From Rugalucina vietnamica (Eukaryota > Mollusca > Bivalvia > Lucinida > Lucinidae): a DNA stretch of 64,000 nucleotides. How positions within the stretch are numbered: the stretch's first letter is position 1; the number at the start of each line of letters is the position of its first letter. A program made the translations under genes and the position numbers. The stretch covers positions 67,146,312 to 67,210,311 of the forward strand of contig OZ024870.1 in NCBI GenBank assembly GCA_964017185.1. Reading direction: 5' to 3'. Shown in pieces: positions 1-9,535 of the stretch. The notes beneath the pieces were generated by a model. It was not told the origin of the DNA. It did no database searches and saw only the letters and a program-made list of their open reading frames with translations.

Positions 1-325
1 CAATACTTCTTGCATGTGCGGCACTGGAACCTGGGGCCTGGGTTCATTTCTATATCTCCAGCCAAAATAATAAGAATCAACAAGTTTGTTCCCTTGGAAG
101 GATTGAAACTGTGTAATCCTTCGGAGCCTCTTCGGTTACCAATTTTCCTTGTGAGAGCCAAGCTCTGAGCAATTCCTCCAACTGATTTACCAAATCCTAT
201 ACTACAGTCCTGGTTCGCATCTAAAATATCTCCTGATGTTGTCCACTTCCAAACACAGAGCCCGAAAACCAACAACAAAGCCAACCTGAGGAGCAGCGGA
301 CAAGACTTCGGTGTATGGAAAGGCT

Positions 326-465
326 GAGGCTATCCGCACGACGGTCGTGCCGATAAGAGGCGTTATCCACACGACAGTCGTGCCGATAAGCGGCGTTATC
401 GGCCCGACCGTCGTGCGGATAGCCAATGCTACAGGTATTGGCTATCGGCACGACGGGAGTATAAG
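326..465. repeat. Cluster of CGCACGACNGTCGTGC palindromes
   Basis: Short units of the type TATCCGCACGACGGTCGTGC alternate with GATAAGMGGCGTTATC, each self-complementary and repeated about every 30 bp. The block ends GGATAGCCAATGC. A related block lies at 980-1075. Confidence 0.75.
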
Positions 466-979
466 ATTTTCTTACAAGCTTACGAATGCATTAAACTATT
501 AATTTGTCATTAAACAAATAATTTTTGGTTTTAGCTATAATATAGAAATACATTCGAAATTAACATTTTTGTTAATTATGACTAAGAAAACTAGTTTGAT
601 TTGATTTATCCAGCTGATGTAAACTGAATCACAGCAGAGGAGAAAAATATAATCATTGCAATTATTTTAATTGTGTAACTGTTCAAAATGTTTCCATACT
701 TCATTGTTAAAGTCAAAGGCTGTTTATTCTGTTGGATTACCACATTCTTTTAATATTTAGGTTACGATAATTACTTTCTCATTTACGCATACGCATGACT
801 GATTTTTACAGGTAAATTCACAGGTAAGCCAATTTCAGCAAAATTACAAATTTGTTAATTAAAAAGTAAAAAATTCCTGCATGTGTAATATTCTGTTTCA
901 GTTTTGAAGCCAGTGTAATATATTTATCAACTTTAAATGTATCCATTTGTAGACATTTTTAACATTTGGATATCGATTT
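466..979. other. AT-rich spacer between two palindrome clusters
   Basis: No gene, exon or known repeat recognised. It may be the body of an element whose ends are the two palindrome clusters, but clean terminal repeats and a target-site duplication were not found. Confidence 0.4.
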
Positions 980-1075
980 CCCTGTCGTGCGGATAACGCC
1001 GCTTATCCGCACGACGGTCGTGCCGATAAGCGGTGTTATCGGCACGACCGTCGTGCGGATAGCCAGTGTCATATG
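980..1075. repeat. Second cluster of CGCACGAC palindromes
   Basis: Same units as 326-465: CCGCACGACGGTCGTGCCGA, then GGCACGACCGTCGTGCGGAT, ending GGATAGCCAGTG like the first cluster. Confidence 0.75.
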
Positions 1076-2120
1076 GAAACAACATACCAGCTCTTTTCCA
1101 CCCCGAAAAGTAAACCGCCCCACAGTTGGACCGACAAAACCTGAAGCCATGAGTTCCAATTCAAATGATTAAACAAAAAGACCTTCAATCACTATATGAA
1201 AAAAGTGGGTGGGGGAAGTTCAAACCAGAAAAACTATTCAGATTCTTTAAATTTTATGACAGATCGTTGCAGCCCTGCTAGAGCCGTTTAATGTCACTGT
1301 CAATGAAGCTTGAACAAATTCTGGTCCAAAAGCTTGTCAGCTCTCAGGCCAAAAAGTTTCAAGAAAAGAAATTTTCAAGTAAAGTACGAATCATTTTGGC
1401 GCGAATCGCACGACTAAGAAAATCGATGCTTAGACTCTTAATTTGGGGGAAAACAGCGACCAACAATGAGAAATTGCAGGTCCCAAACTTCTTGACCTAA
1501 AGTCGGGAAGTTTTACAAACAAAAACAATGGGAAATTCGAAAAATAATAGAAAAAAACTTCTCTTTCAAATTCTGTGTCCGTGTCGCCGAACAGAACCGA
1601 ACCATCAATCGAAAATATCTGAAAACATATCGCTTCAAGCAAAACTTTAAAAGAGTGCTCAGTCTATTATATTAAAGATCATGTCAAGTGTTTGAACAGA
1701 ATTTTAACAGCAATTTAAAAAGAAATGACAAGAAAATACTCTTGCTGTGACTGACAAGAAAAAGGGCGATTACCGATTACAATAACTATAACTGCAACTG
1801 CACTTTTATCCGCTATAACTGCAACTCCACTTTTACCGGAATGGGTCTAACTACCGGAATATGGACTGCCGGAATGGATTTTTTTACTACGCATTGTGCA
1901 CTTTAATACATTTTACATGCATAAAAATATTTCATTAATCATATGCATCAGAGATCGCCAGATAAGTTTCCATCTTGAATATCAGAAGCAACACTGACTT
2001 TCTATTGTGTTTTTACCTAGCTGGAGATGGTATGGGGTTCCATGTTCTTGTATAAAAATACTGAATCAGGGGTTTCATTGATCATAATACATAGGCCTAG
2101 AGGTCATCAGAGGTTTATTT
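1076..2120. other. Intergenic stretch without recognised features
   Basis: Reading frames are short and lack domains. Nothing supported. Confidence 0.5.
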
Positions 2121-2126
2121 ACATCA

Positions 2127-2300
2127 AGAACAAGGGCTACATTACGAAAACATGCCTATCATCGTTAATATACACTCTGAGGTTTTTTAAGTTGTAAAAA
2201 TTGAAAATTTCGATGGAAAAAAAATACGATAGTTTAAATATTTTCGCTCAAAACATTCGATTTAGGTACACGTTAGAACCGCCTCGCCGATACAATGTAT
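2127..2300. mobile_element. Family-3 inverted-repeat element, half copy
   Basis: Starts ACATTACGAAAACATGCC and reaches GTACACGTTAGAACCGCCTC, the central part of a MITE family met repeatedly here (full copies at 35975-36228 and 48800-49065). Truncated at a T-run belonging to a LINE. Confidence 0.7.
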
Positions 2301-2340
<40 letters not shown>

Positions 2341-3238
2341 TCTTTTTTTTATCTTCTGATACTGAGTCGATCAATTTCTGATCATCACCTCAGGTGTGGG
2401 GTGGGTGGCTAAATTTAGAATTTAGTCAAGGGAGAAAAACATTTGGGGTGGGCCATTAAAACTATTTACAAGATATAGATAGAGGCATACTAAAACGCAT
2501 GCCTCTGGGCATATGATTAAATAGAAGCCTTAAATTCCTCAATGGTCTTAGATGAGACCGACTATTCCAAACCGAAATAGTTCTGGGGAAAATGAGTTTT
2601 TCAGGGCATCACTATAGGCAAATTGTCTTGTATACTGTAATTCATGCGATGCCCGAGTTCGCCTTAGGTTTGGTGCCGGGGTCAGGTATTTGTCTTTATC
2701 AAGAGACACTGTACCGGAGTGTATCTTGTAGAAGAAGGTTAAGGAGGACCGCTCTCTGCGGGACTGCAGGGATGGCCACTCAAGCTCGTCAAGCATATCA
2801 CCGACGCTACTGGAGTTCCTCCATCTCCTGCAGGTCCACCTGGCTGCAGTCTTCTGCACCTTCTCCACCTTAGCAGTCTGAGTTTCATTATAGGGATGCC
2901 AAATAGGAGCTGCATACTCAAGTTGAGGACGAACCAATGTTTTGTATGCAACTTCTTTTGTATGCCTTGGTGCCAATGCCAAATTGCGCCGAAGAAAGCC
3001 CAAAGTCTTAGTTGCCTTGCATGTAATTTCCGAAATATGTTGACCCCAATCAAGGTTGTGATAGTTAAACCTAGGTATTTAGCGGACTGAACCTGTTCTA
3101 ATGTTTGCTGGTGCAGTGTGTAGCTGAACTGTATGTGATTGCTTGGGTGTAGCCGAGTCACCCTCATTGAATGACATTTGCTAACATTAAATTTCATTTG
3201 CCAATCCGTTTCCCATTTGGCCAAGCTTTTTGGATCAA
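2301..3238 (-). mobile_element. 5'-truncated non-LTR retrotransposon (LINE), RT C-terminal part
   Basis: On the minus strand two frames (3224-3050, then 3003-2548) encode KSLAKWETDWQMKFNVSKC, SAKYLGLTI, LGFLRRNL, YKTLVRPQLEYAAPIWHPY and EWPSLQSRRERS. This is the conserved region after the reverse-transcriptase palm in CR1/jockey-type LINEs. A frameshift separates the frames near 3040. The T-run at 2302-2339 is the reverse of a poly(A) tail. The palm (YADD) is missing. Not functional. Confidence 0.88.
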
Positions 3239-3345
3239 AAATGAGAAAATTAGGTGAAAGTAGGGAAAAAAGTCACAGGAAAAAAAGTCACGGAAAAAGT
3301 CACAAATTTGGGTAGGAAAAAAGTCACAGGAAAAAAGTCACAAAC

Positions 3346-3386
<41 letters not shown>

Positions 3387-3451
3387 CAACTTTACATTAG
3401 AAATGGACATTATTATTTTCATTATTACCAAAAGTAGATGAATCGCCTTCA

Positions 3452-6150
3452 TGGCGCGGTAAAGTTAGCAAACTGGCAGAATGAGCAGAATGAAATGGTA
3501 AAGTTAGCAAACTGGCAGAACGAGCAGAATGAAACGGTAAAGTTAGCAAACTGGCAGAATGAGCAGAATGAAACGGTAAAGTAAGCAAACTGGCAGAATG
3601 AGCAGAATGAAAAATGTCTTTGTCGATTTTCTCATTCTGCCCATTCTGCCCATTCTGCTGGCAGAATGAAACGGTAAAGTTAGCAAAATAGTAGAATGAG
3701 CAGAATGAGCAGAATGAAAATGTCTTTGTCGAATTTCTCATTCTGCCCATTCTGTCCATTCTGCTGGCAGAATGAAACGGTAAAGTTAGCAAAATAGCAG
3801 AATGAGCAGAATGAGAAAATCTTTGTCGATTTTCCCATTCTGCCCATTCTGCTGGCAGAATGAAACGGTAAAGTAGCAAAATAGCAGAATAAGCAGAATG
3901 AAAATGTCTTTGTCGATTTTCTCATTCTGCCCATTCTGCTGGCAGAATGAAACGGTAAAGTTAGCAAAATAGCAGAATGAGCAGAATGTGCAGAATGAAA
4001 ATGACTTTGTCGATTTTCCCATTCTGCCCATTCTGCTGGCATTCTGCTCATTCTGCCAGTTTGCTAACTTTACCGTTTCATTCTGCTCGTTCTGCCAGTT
4101 TGCTCTGCAGAATGGGCAGAATGAGAAAATCGACATAGACATTTTCATTCTGCTCATTCTGCTCATTTTGCTAACTTTACCGGTTCATTTTGCCAGCAGA
4201 ATGGGCAGAATGGGAAAATCGACAAAGACATTTTCATTCTGCTCATTCTGCTACTTTGCTAACTTTACCGTTTCATTCTGCCAGCAGAATGGGCAGAATG
4301 GGCAGAATGAGAAAATCGACAAAGTCATTTTCATTCTGCTCATTCTGCTATTTTGCTAACTTTACCGTTTCATTCTGCCAGCAGAATGGACAGAATGGGC
4401 AGAATGAGAAAATCGACAAAGACATTTTCATTCTGCTCATTCTGCTATTTTGCTATTTTGTCGATTTTCCCATTCTGCCCATTCTGCTGGCAGAATGAAA
4501 CGGTAAAGTAGCAAAATAGCAGAATAAGCAGAATGAAAATGTCTTTGTCGATTTTCTCATTCTGCCCATTCTGCTGGCAGAATGAAACGGTAAAGTTAGC
4601 AAAATAGCAGAATGAGCAGAATGTGCAGAATGAAAATGACTTTGTCGATTTTCCCATTCTGCCCATTCTGCTGGCATTCTGCTCATTCTGCCAGTTTGCT
4701 AACTTTACCGTTTCATTCTGCTCGTTCTGCCAGTTTGCTCTGCAGAATGGGCAGAATGAGAAAATCGACATAGACATTTTCATTCTGCTCATTCTGCTCA
4801 TTTTGCTAACTTTACCGGTTCATTTTGCCAGCAGAATGGGCAGAATGGGAAAATCGACAAAGACATTTTCATTCTGCTCATTCTGCTACTTTGCTAACTT
4901 TACCGTTTCATTCTGCCAGCAGAATGGGCAGAATGGGCAGAATGAGAAAATCGACAAAGTCATTTTCATTCTGCTCATTCTGCTATTTTGCTAACTTTAC
5001 CGTTTCATTCTGCCAGCAGAATGGACAGAATGGGCAGAATGAGAAAATCGACAAAGACATTTTCATTCTGCTCATTCTGCTATTTTGCTAACTTTACCGT
5101 TTCATTCTGCCAGCAGAATGGGCAGAATGGGAAAATCGACAAAGTCATTATCATTCTGCTCATTCTGCTATTTTGCTAACTTTACCGATTCATTCTGCCA
5201 GCAGAATGGGCAGAATGAGAAAATCGACAAAGACATTTTCATTCTGCTCATTCTGCTATTTTGCTAACTTTACCGTTTCATTCTGCCAGCAGAATGGACA
5301 GAATGGGCAGAATGAGAAAATCGACAAAGACATTTTCATTCTGCTCATTCTGCTATTTTGCTAACTTTACCGTTTCATTCTGCCAGCAGAATGGGCATAA
5401 TGGGAAAATCGACAAAGTCATTTTCATTCTGCTCATTCTGCTATTTTGCTAACTTTACCGTTTCATCCTGCCAGCAGAACTTGGGCAAAATGAGGAAATC
5501 GACAAAGACATTTTCATTCTGCTCATTCTGCTATTTTGCTAACTTTACCGTTTCATTCTGCCAGCAGAATGGGCAGAATGGGAAAATCGACAAAGTCATT
5601 TTGATTCTGCTCATTCTGCTCATTCTGCTATTTTGCTAACTTTACCGTTTCATTCTGCCAGCAGAATGGGCAGAATGGGCAGAATGAGAAAATCGACAAA
5701 GTCATTATCATTCTGCTCATTCTGCTATTTTGCTAACTTTACCGTTTCATTCTGCCGAATGGGCAGAATGAGAAAATCGACAAAGACATTTTCATTCTGC
5801 TCATTCTGCTCATTCTGCTGTTTTGCTAACTTTACCGTTTCATTCTGCCAGCAGAATGGGCAGAATGGGCAGAATGGGAAAATCGACAAAGTCATTTTCA
5901 TTCTGCTCATTCTGCTATTTTGCTAACTTTACCGTTTCATTCTGCCAGCAGAATGGGCAGAATGTGCAGAATGAGAAAATCGACAAAGACATTTTTCATT
6001 CTGCTCATTCTGCCAGTTTGCTAACTTTACCGTTTCATTCTGCTCGTTCTGCCAGTTTGCAAACTTTACCGTTTCATTCTGCTCGTTCTGCCAGTTTGCT
6101 AACTTTACCATTTCATTCTGCTCATTCTGCTAGTTTGCTAACTTTACCGG
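3452..6150. repeat. CAGAATG-based tandem array with internal inversions
   Basis: Units of about 88-97 bp contain CAGAATG runs, AATCGACAAAGACATTTTC and GCTAACTTTACCGTTTCATT. Orientation flips near 4036, 4452 and 4673. Many overlapping frames on both strands are by-products of the repeat, not genes. Confidence 0.92.
3826..5085. repeat. Recent 635-bp tandem duplication inside the array
   Basis: 3826-4450 is repeated at 4461-5085 with an offset of 635 bp, including the inversion point. 123-residue translations from the two copies are identical, so the duplication is recent. Confidence 0.85.
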
Positions 6151-6611
6151 CTTCGCCTTCATAGGCTTTTGTTATTACTAAAACATTACATGCATTATTA
6201 AAATATTTTTGTTTGGGTTGATAATTTACGTTCTGATCAACAATTTTCAGTCATGCCTTGATGGAGCCAATGCTTCCTGAGTATTAAACTAGTTCTTTGG
6301 GAGCTTATTAGAGGCTTGTTCAAGCGCAGAACATGTATATATTGCAGCTTTAGGTTTCCACCCCTTTTCTCTGGCTCCATGGTCTTCCATTGTACGACTG
6401 TGCCCCACTTATACTAGGGTGGTTCCCATCTTTTATTTGTTTCAGTTATTTTCAAGTTCTAGAGCAGGATTTGAGTTTTAATAGTGACAGTTCCTCATCA
6501 TTTCTCACATTAAACATGAAAATTATATCCTACTTCATGTATGTTCAGATTGTATGTATTTTCTTTTAATCTTTTATTGTTGTGACTTTTTTTTCCTGTG
6601 ACTTTTTTTCC

Positions 6612-6969
6612 GTCCACCAATTGGTATACCCCTGCACCCCTCTCTTTGGTTTACGGGGTATACATTTATGGACATGTTTTCCTGATGATTTTTAAATGGG
6701 TTGAGCATACATGTATACATATATGTGTTGATAAATGAGTACACACTCAACAGCTAAGTTCATATCGAGTTGGTCGTAACGGACATTCCAAAAGCAAATT
6801 TCATGTACTTGAAGTGCACATTTCTTTAATCCTGGTTTCCACGGAAAATTTTTCTTTGGCGAAGATTATTTGTCACGGAAACTTTGGCAATGAGTTTGTG
6901 TTCACACAGAGCAAAGAATTTGTGCGACAAACCTACGTTGTCAGAGAAAAATTGTCCATGGAAATGAGG
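6612..6969. other. Intergenic spacer
   Basis: No gene or recognised repeat. Confidence 0.4.
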
Positions 6970-7213
6970 CCTTATGCACCAGTCATGTGTACCCCCCCCC
7001 CCCCCCCCGGGACCGGGGAATAGTAAAAGCAACGCCCTGCGGGGGCAAATATTTGGTTTGGTTAAACCCCTGGTAAAAGCCCCGGTCCCCGGGGACTGAC
7101 TATATAATGAGGAACAACAAATGACCTTAATGTTGTTTGAATAATCTTAAATCATCTATTCCATGGTGGTGAGATTAGGCATAAGTTGGCATTGTGGTTT
7201 CAGAGAATTTGAA

Positions 7214-7267
<54 letters not shown>

Positions 7268-7773
7268 GAGTCTTTGGCATTATTAAAATGGAATTAATAC
7301 ATGTTCTTGAAATTGTGCTTACTAGAATACAACAGATTCGACTTGTTTTCATGAAATTAAATGTGAAAATGCAGCTAAATGGTTCTGGCAGTTAATGCGA
7401 GACATTTATGTTTGAAAGTGTGGTTGGATACAAAAAATGCAAGAAATGAATCAATGAGTGTTGACAGAGGCCAAATATATCTGTAAATGTTGCATATAGC
7501 AATGGAAGAGGACAAACCTTGCTTACATTACAGTTTCTGCAGACCCTTTTATTTCCAACCTGATACACACATACGAGTATATAGCAAAACTGAATGGAAC
7601 TACTACATGATTTTTCCCCGCTATATTGGCGGGAGGTTAGAACCCCGGCACATCCCCGGCACTGCCGGGATACATCGGAGGTTAAACCCCAGCACTTAAG
7701 CCCCGCTATACCCCCGCTATCCCCGGTCCCGGGGGGGGGGGGCGGGGATACAAATGACTGGTGCATTAAATGT
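6970..7773. mobile_element. Inverted-repeat element with C-run ends
   Basis: ATGCACCAGTCATGTGTACC plus a C-run and GGGACCGGGGA at the left (from about 6974) is mirrored by TCCCCGGTCCC, a G-run and ACAAATGACTGGTGCAT at the right (to about 7771). No transposase frame, so non-autonomous. A CA microsatellite (7217-7265) lies inside. Confidence 0.8.
7217..7265. repeat. (CA)n microsatellite
   Basis: Uninterrupted CA dinucleotides over about 49 bp. Confidence 0.97.
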
Positions 7774-7780
7774 AAATTGC

Positions 7781-8112
7781 TATAGCTCGGCAAATGGGTC
7801 ACTGTATGGGCGGCAACTTTAATATTCATATCTGGGCGTGGTCGGCTAGTCCATCTGTTCAAGTAGGGAGATAATAGAAAAGTCGTATTCAGTCAGCCTA
7901 GAGCGCTGTCACATATTTTACCGTTAAAGATCAGCTACCTATTTGGTCCAATCCAGTAAACTAGACAAACTCAGATTTTCATTCTAACGGACAACATGTG
8001 AGTTGAGTCTTTCAACTGTATACCTTTTACTTTTACCTAGGTCAAAAGTAGACCATACCTAATAACGTATTCATAAGATAACGCCCATACAGTGACCTAT
8101 TTGCCGAGTATA
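7781..8112. mobile_element. Family-5 MITE, copy 1
   Basis: TATAGCTCGGCAAATGGGTC at the left is mirrored by GACCTATTTGCCGAGTATA at the right; length about 330 bp. A near-identical copy lies at 8816-9123 in the same orientation. Confidence 0.85.
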
Positions 8113-8530
8113 CAAACATGACAAATTGAGAAATGAGCCTGTGCATGAGAAAAACAACAATTTGGGGTACCGTCCAAGTCTGACACAAATTAGGCTGTGC
8201 AGTCACAGAAGCAGGCTAGAAGCTTGAAATTTCAAGAGAGATTGTACCATGGGCGGATCCAGAGGGGGGGGGCAGGTGGTCCGGACCCCCCCCCCCCCCC
8301 CTGGAATTGCCAGATTATTAATTTTGCCATGTTGAAATTTTCTGTCAGACCCCTTCTGGGAATTTGACCCCCCCCCCCCCCCCCCTCCTGAGAAAATTTT
8401 CTGGATCCGCGCATGTTGTACTATTCCTATAGCGAAACCAAAGGCGATTATCAGCTGTGCAGTTACTGCACAGCTAATCTGCGCCTTTGGTTTCGCATAT
8501 GCAAATTGTTGGTTTGCTGATGCACTGGCT
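8113..8530. mobile_element. Family-4 MITE, copy split by a 168-bp element
   Basis: Ends AATGAGCCTGTGCATGAGAA and TGATGCACTGGCTCAAATG. The centre is a palindrome, CAGCTGTGCAGTTACTGCAC continuing AGCT. Family 4 occurs at least 12 times in this window. Confidence 0.8.
8248..8415. mobile_element. 168-bp inverted-repeat element with 6-bp target duplication
   Basis: CATGGGCGGATCCAGA and its mirror TCTGGATCCGCGCATG are flanked by TTGTAC on both sides (8242-8247 and 8416-8421). It contains a G-run and two C-runs. Confidence 0.8.
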
Positions 8531-8815
8531 CAAATGTTGTTGAGATATCGAGAAATGTTGTTCTTGGATCCGCATTAGGGAAAGGATTGTCATCGAAATA
8601 CCATAATTATTTAGCCAAAACTTGAAACAATTCATCGGAGCAGGTTGTTTGAGTAGTTAGAGTTTTCAAATAATTCTATGTCGGCCTAAGAAAAAAAAAC
8701 AAAGCCCACGGGACCTCACTCTTGCCGATGAAATTAACTGTTTCGTAAAAAAAAGTCACGGTCACTGTTAGCCTGGTACTAGGTCACTGTATCATCAGAC
8801 ACCAGTATAGCTCGG

Positions 8816-9123
8816 CAAATGGGTCACTGTATGGGCGGCAACTTTAATATTCATATCTGGGCGTGGTCGGCTAGTCCATCTGTTCAAGTAGGGAGATAAT
8901 AGAAAAGTCGTATTCAGTCAGCCTAGAGCACTGTCACATATTTTACCGTTAAAGATCAGCAATCCAGTAAACTAGACAAACTCAGATTTTCACTCTAACG
9001 GACAACATGTGAGTTGAGTCTTTCAACTGTATACCTTTAACTTTTACCTAGGTCAAAAGTAGACCATACCCAATAACGTGTTCATAAGATAACGCCCATA
9101 CAGTGACCTATTTGCCGAGCTAT
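8816..9123. mobile_element. Family-5 MITE, copy 2
   Basis: Same ends and interior as 7781-8112, with a short internal deletion. Right end GCCGAGCTATAG. Confidence 0.85.
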
Positions 9124-9143
9124 AGTTTTCAATATGCACGAGC

Positions 9144-9362
9144 ATTAATGAGCCACGACGCAGGAAACCCGGTCTACGAGGTTTCCGACTAGGTCAAACA
9201 CAAACCAGACTATGCAGCCAAACAAGATGGCTAGAAGCTTGAAATTTCAGATTTAAGAAGAAGAGGAATTGTACTATCAGAGTAGCGAAAACAAAGGCGC
9301 TGATCAGCTGTGCAGTTACTTCGCACAGGCAAAATCCAGTTTTCTCATGACGCGGCTCTTTA
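9144..9362. mobile_element. Family-4 MITE upstream of the protease start
   Basis: AATGAGCCACGACGCAGGAAA to TTTTCTCATGACGCGGCTC with the AAAGGCGCTGATCAGCTG centre. It ends about 100 bp before the start codon, so it lies in the likely 5' UTR or promoter. Confidence 0.75.
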
Positions 9363-9466
9363 TCTTGTAGTTTAACGGTAACTGATGTGTTTCAGAGCAT
9401 GCAAAAATGTGTGATTAAAACATAACCGTTCCTTGAATAAAGTTCTGAGAATATGAAGCCCCAACA

Positions 9467-9535
9467 ATGATGTCTTCTCGAATTTTGTTGGTTTTTCTTC
9501 TTGCCGATTCCTTGCTTCCGTCCTTCCAGCAAAAC
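9467..9535 (+). CDS. Protease exon 1: start and signal peptide
   Basis: Two consecutive ATG codons (9467 and 9470) open a hydrophobic leader (ILLVFLLADSLL core) ending at an AAC|GTAAGT donor. 69 nt, phase 0. The leader fits a cleavable signal peptide. No convincing TATA box was found; inverted-repeat elements fill the upstream 300 bp. Confidence 0.85.

Larger units (their letters stand above)
3264..6611. mobile_element. Fold-back element of 3.35 kb
   Basis: The ends mirror each other: GGAAAAAAGTCACAGG at 3264 and its complement ending at 6611. Further inside, TCGCCTTCATGGCGCGGTAA near 3450 mirrors GGCTTCGCCTTCATAG near 6150. The interior is an array of CAGAATG-rich units. No transposase frame. 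The structure resembles Drosophila FB elements, long inverted repeats made of subrepeats; relation by descent is not implied. Confidence 0.75.

Noticed and set aside
3397-6164. Many overlapping reading frames of 60-160 codons on both strands (QQNGQNEKIDKD-type)
   Set aside because: They are translations of the CAGAATG repeat array in several frames at once; no start context, no domain, no codon bias.
7392-7862. A 156-codon minus-strand frame
   Set aside because: It crosses a MITE end and a G-run and has no recognisable domain.
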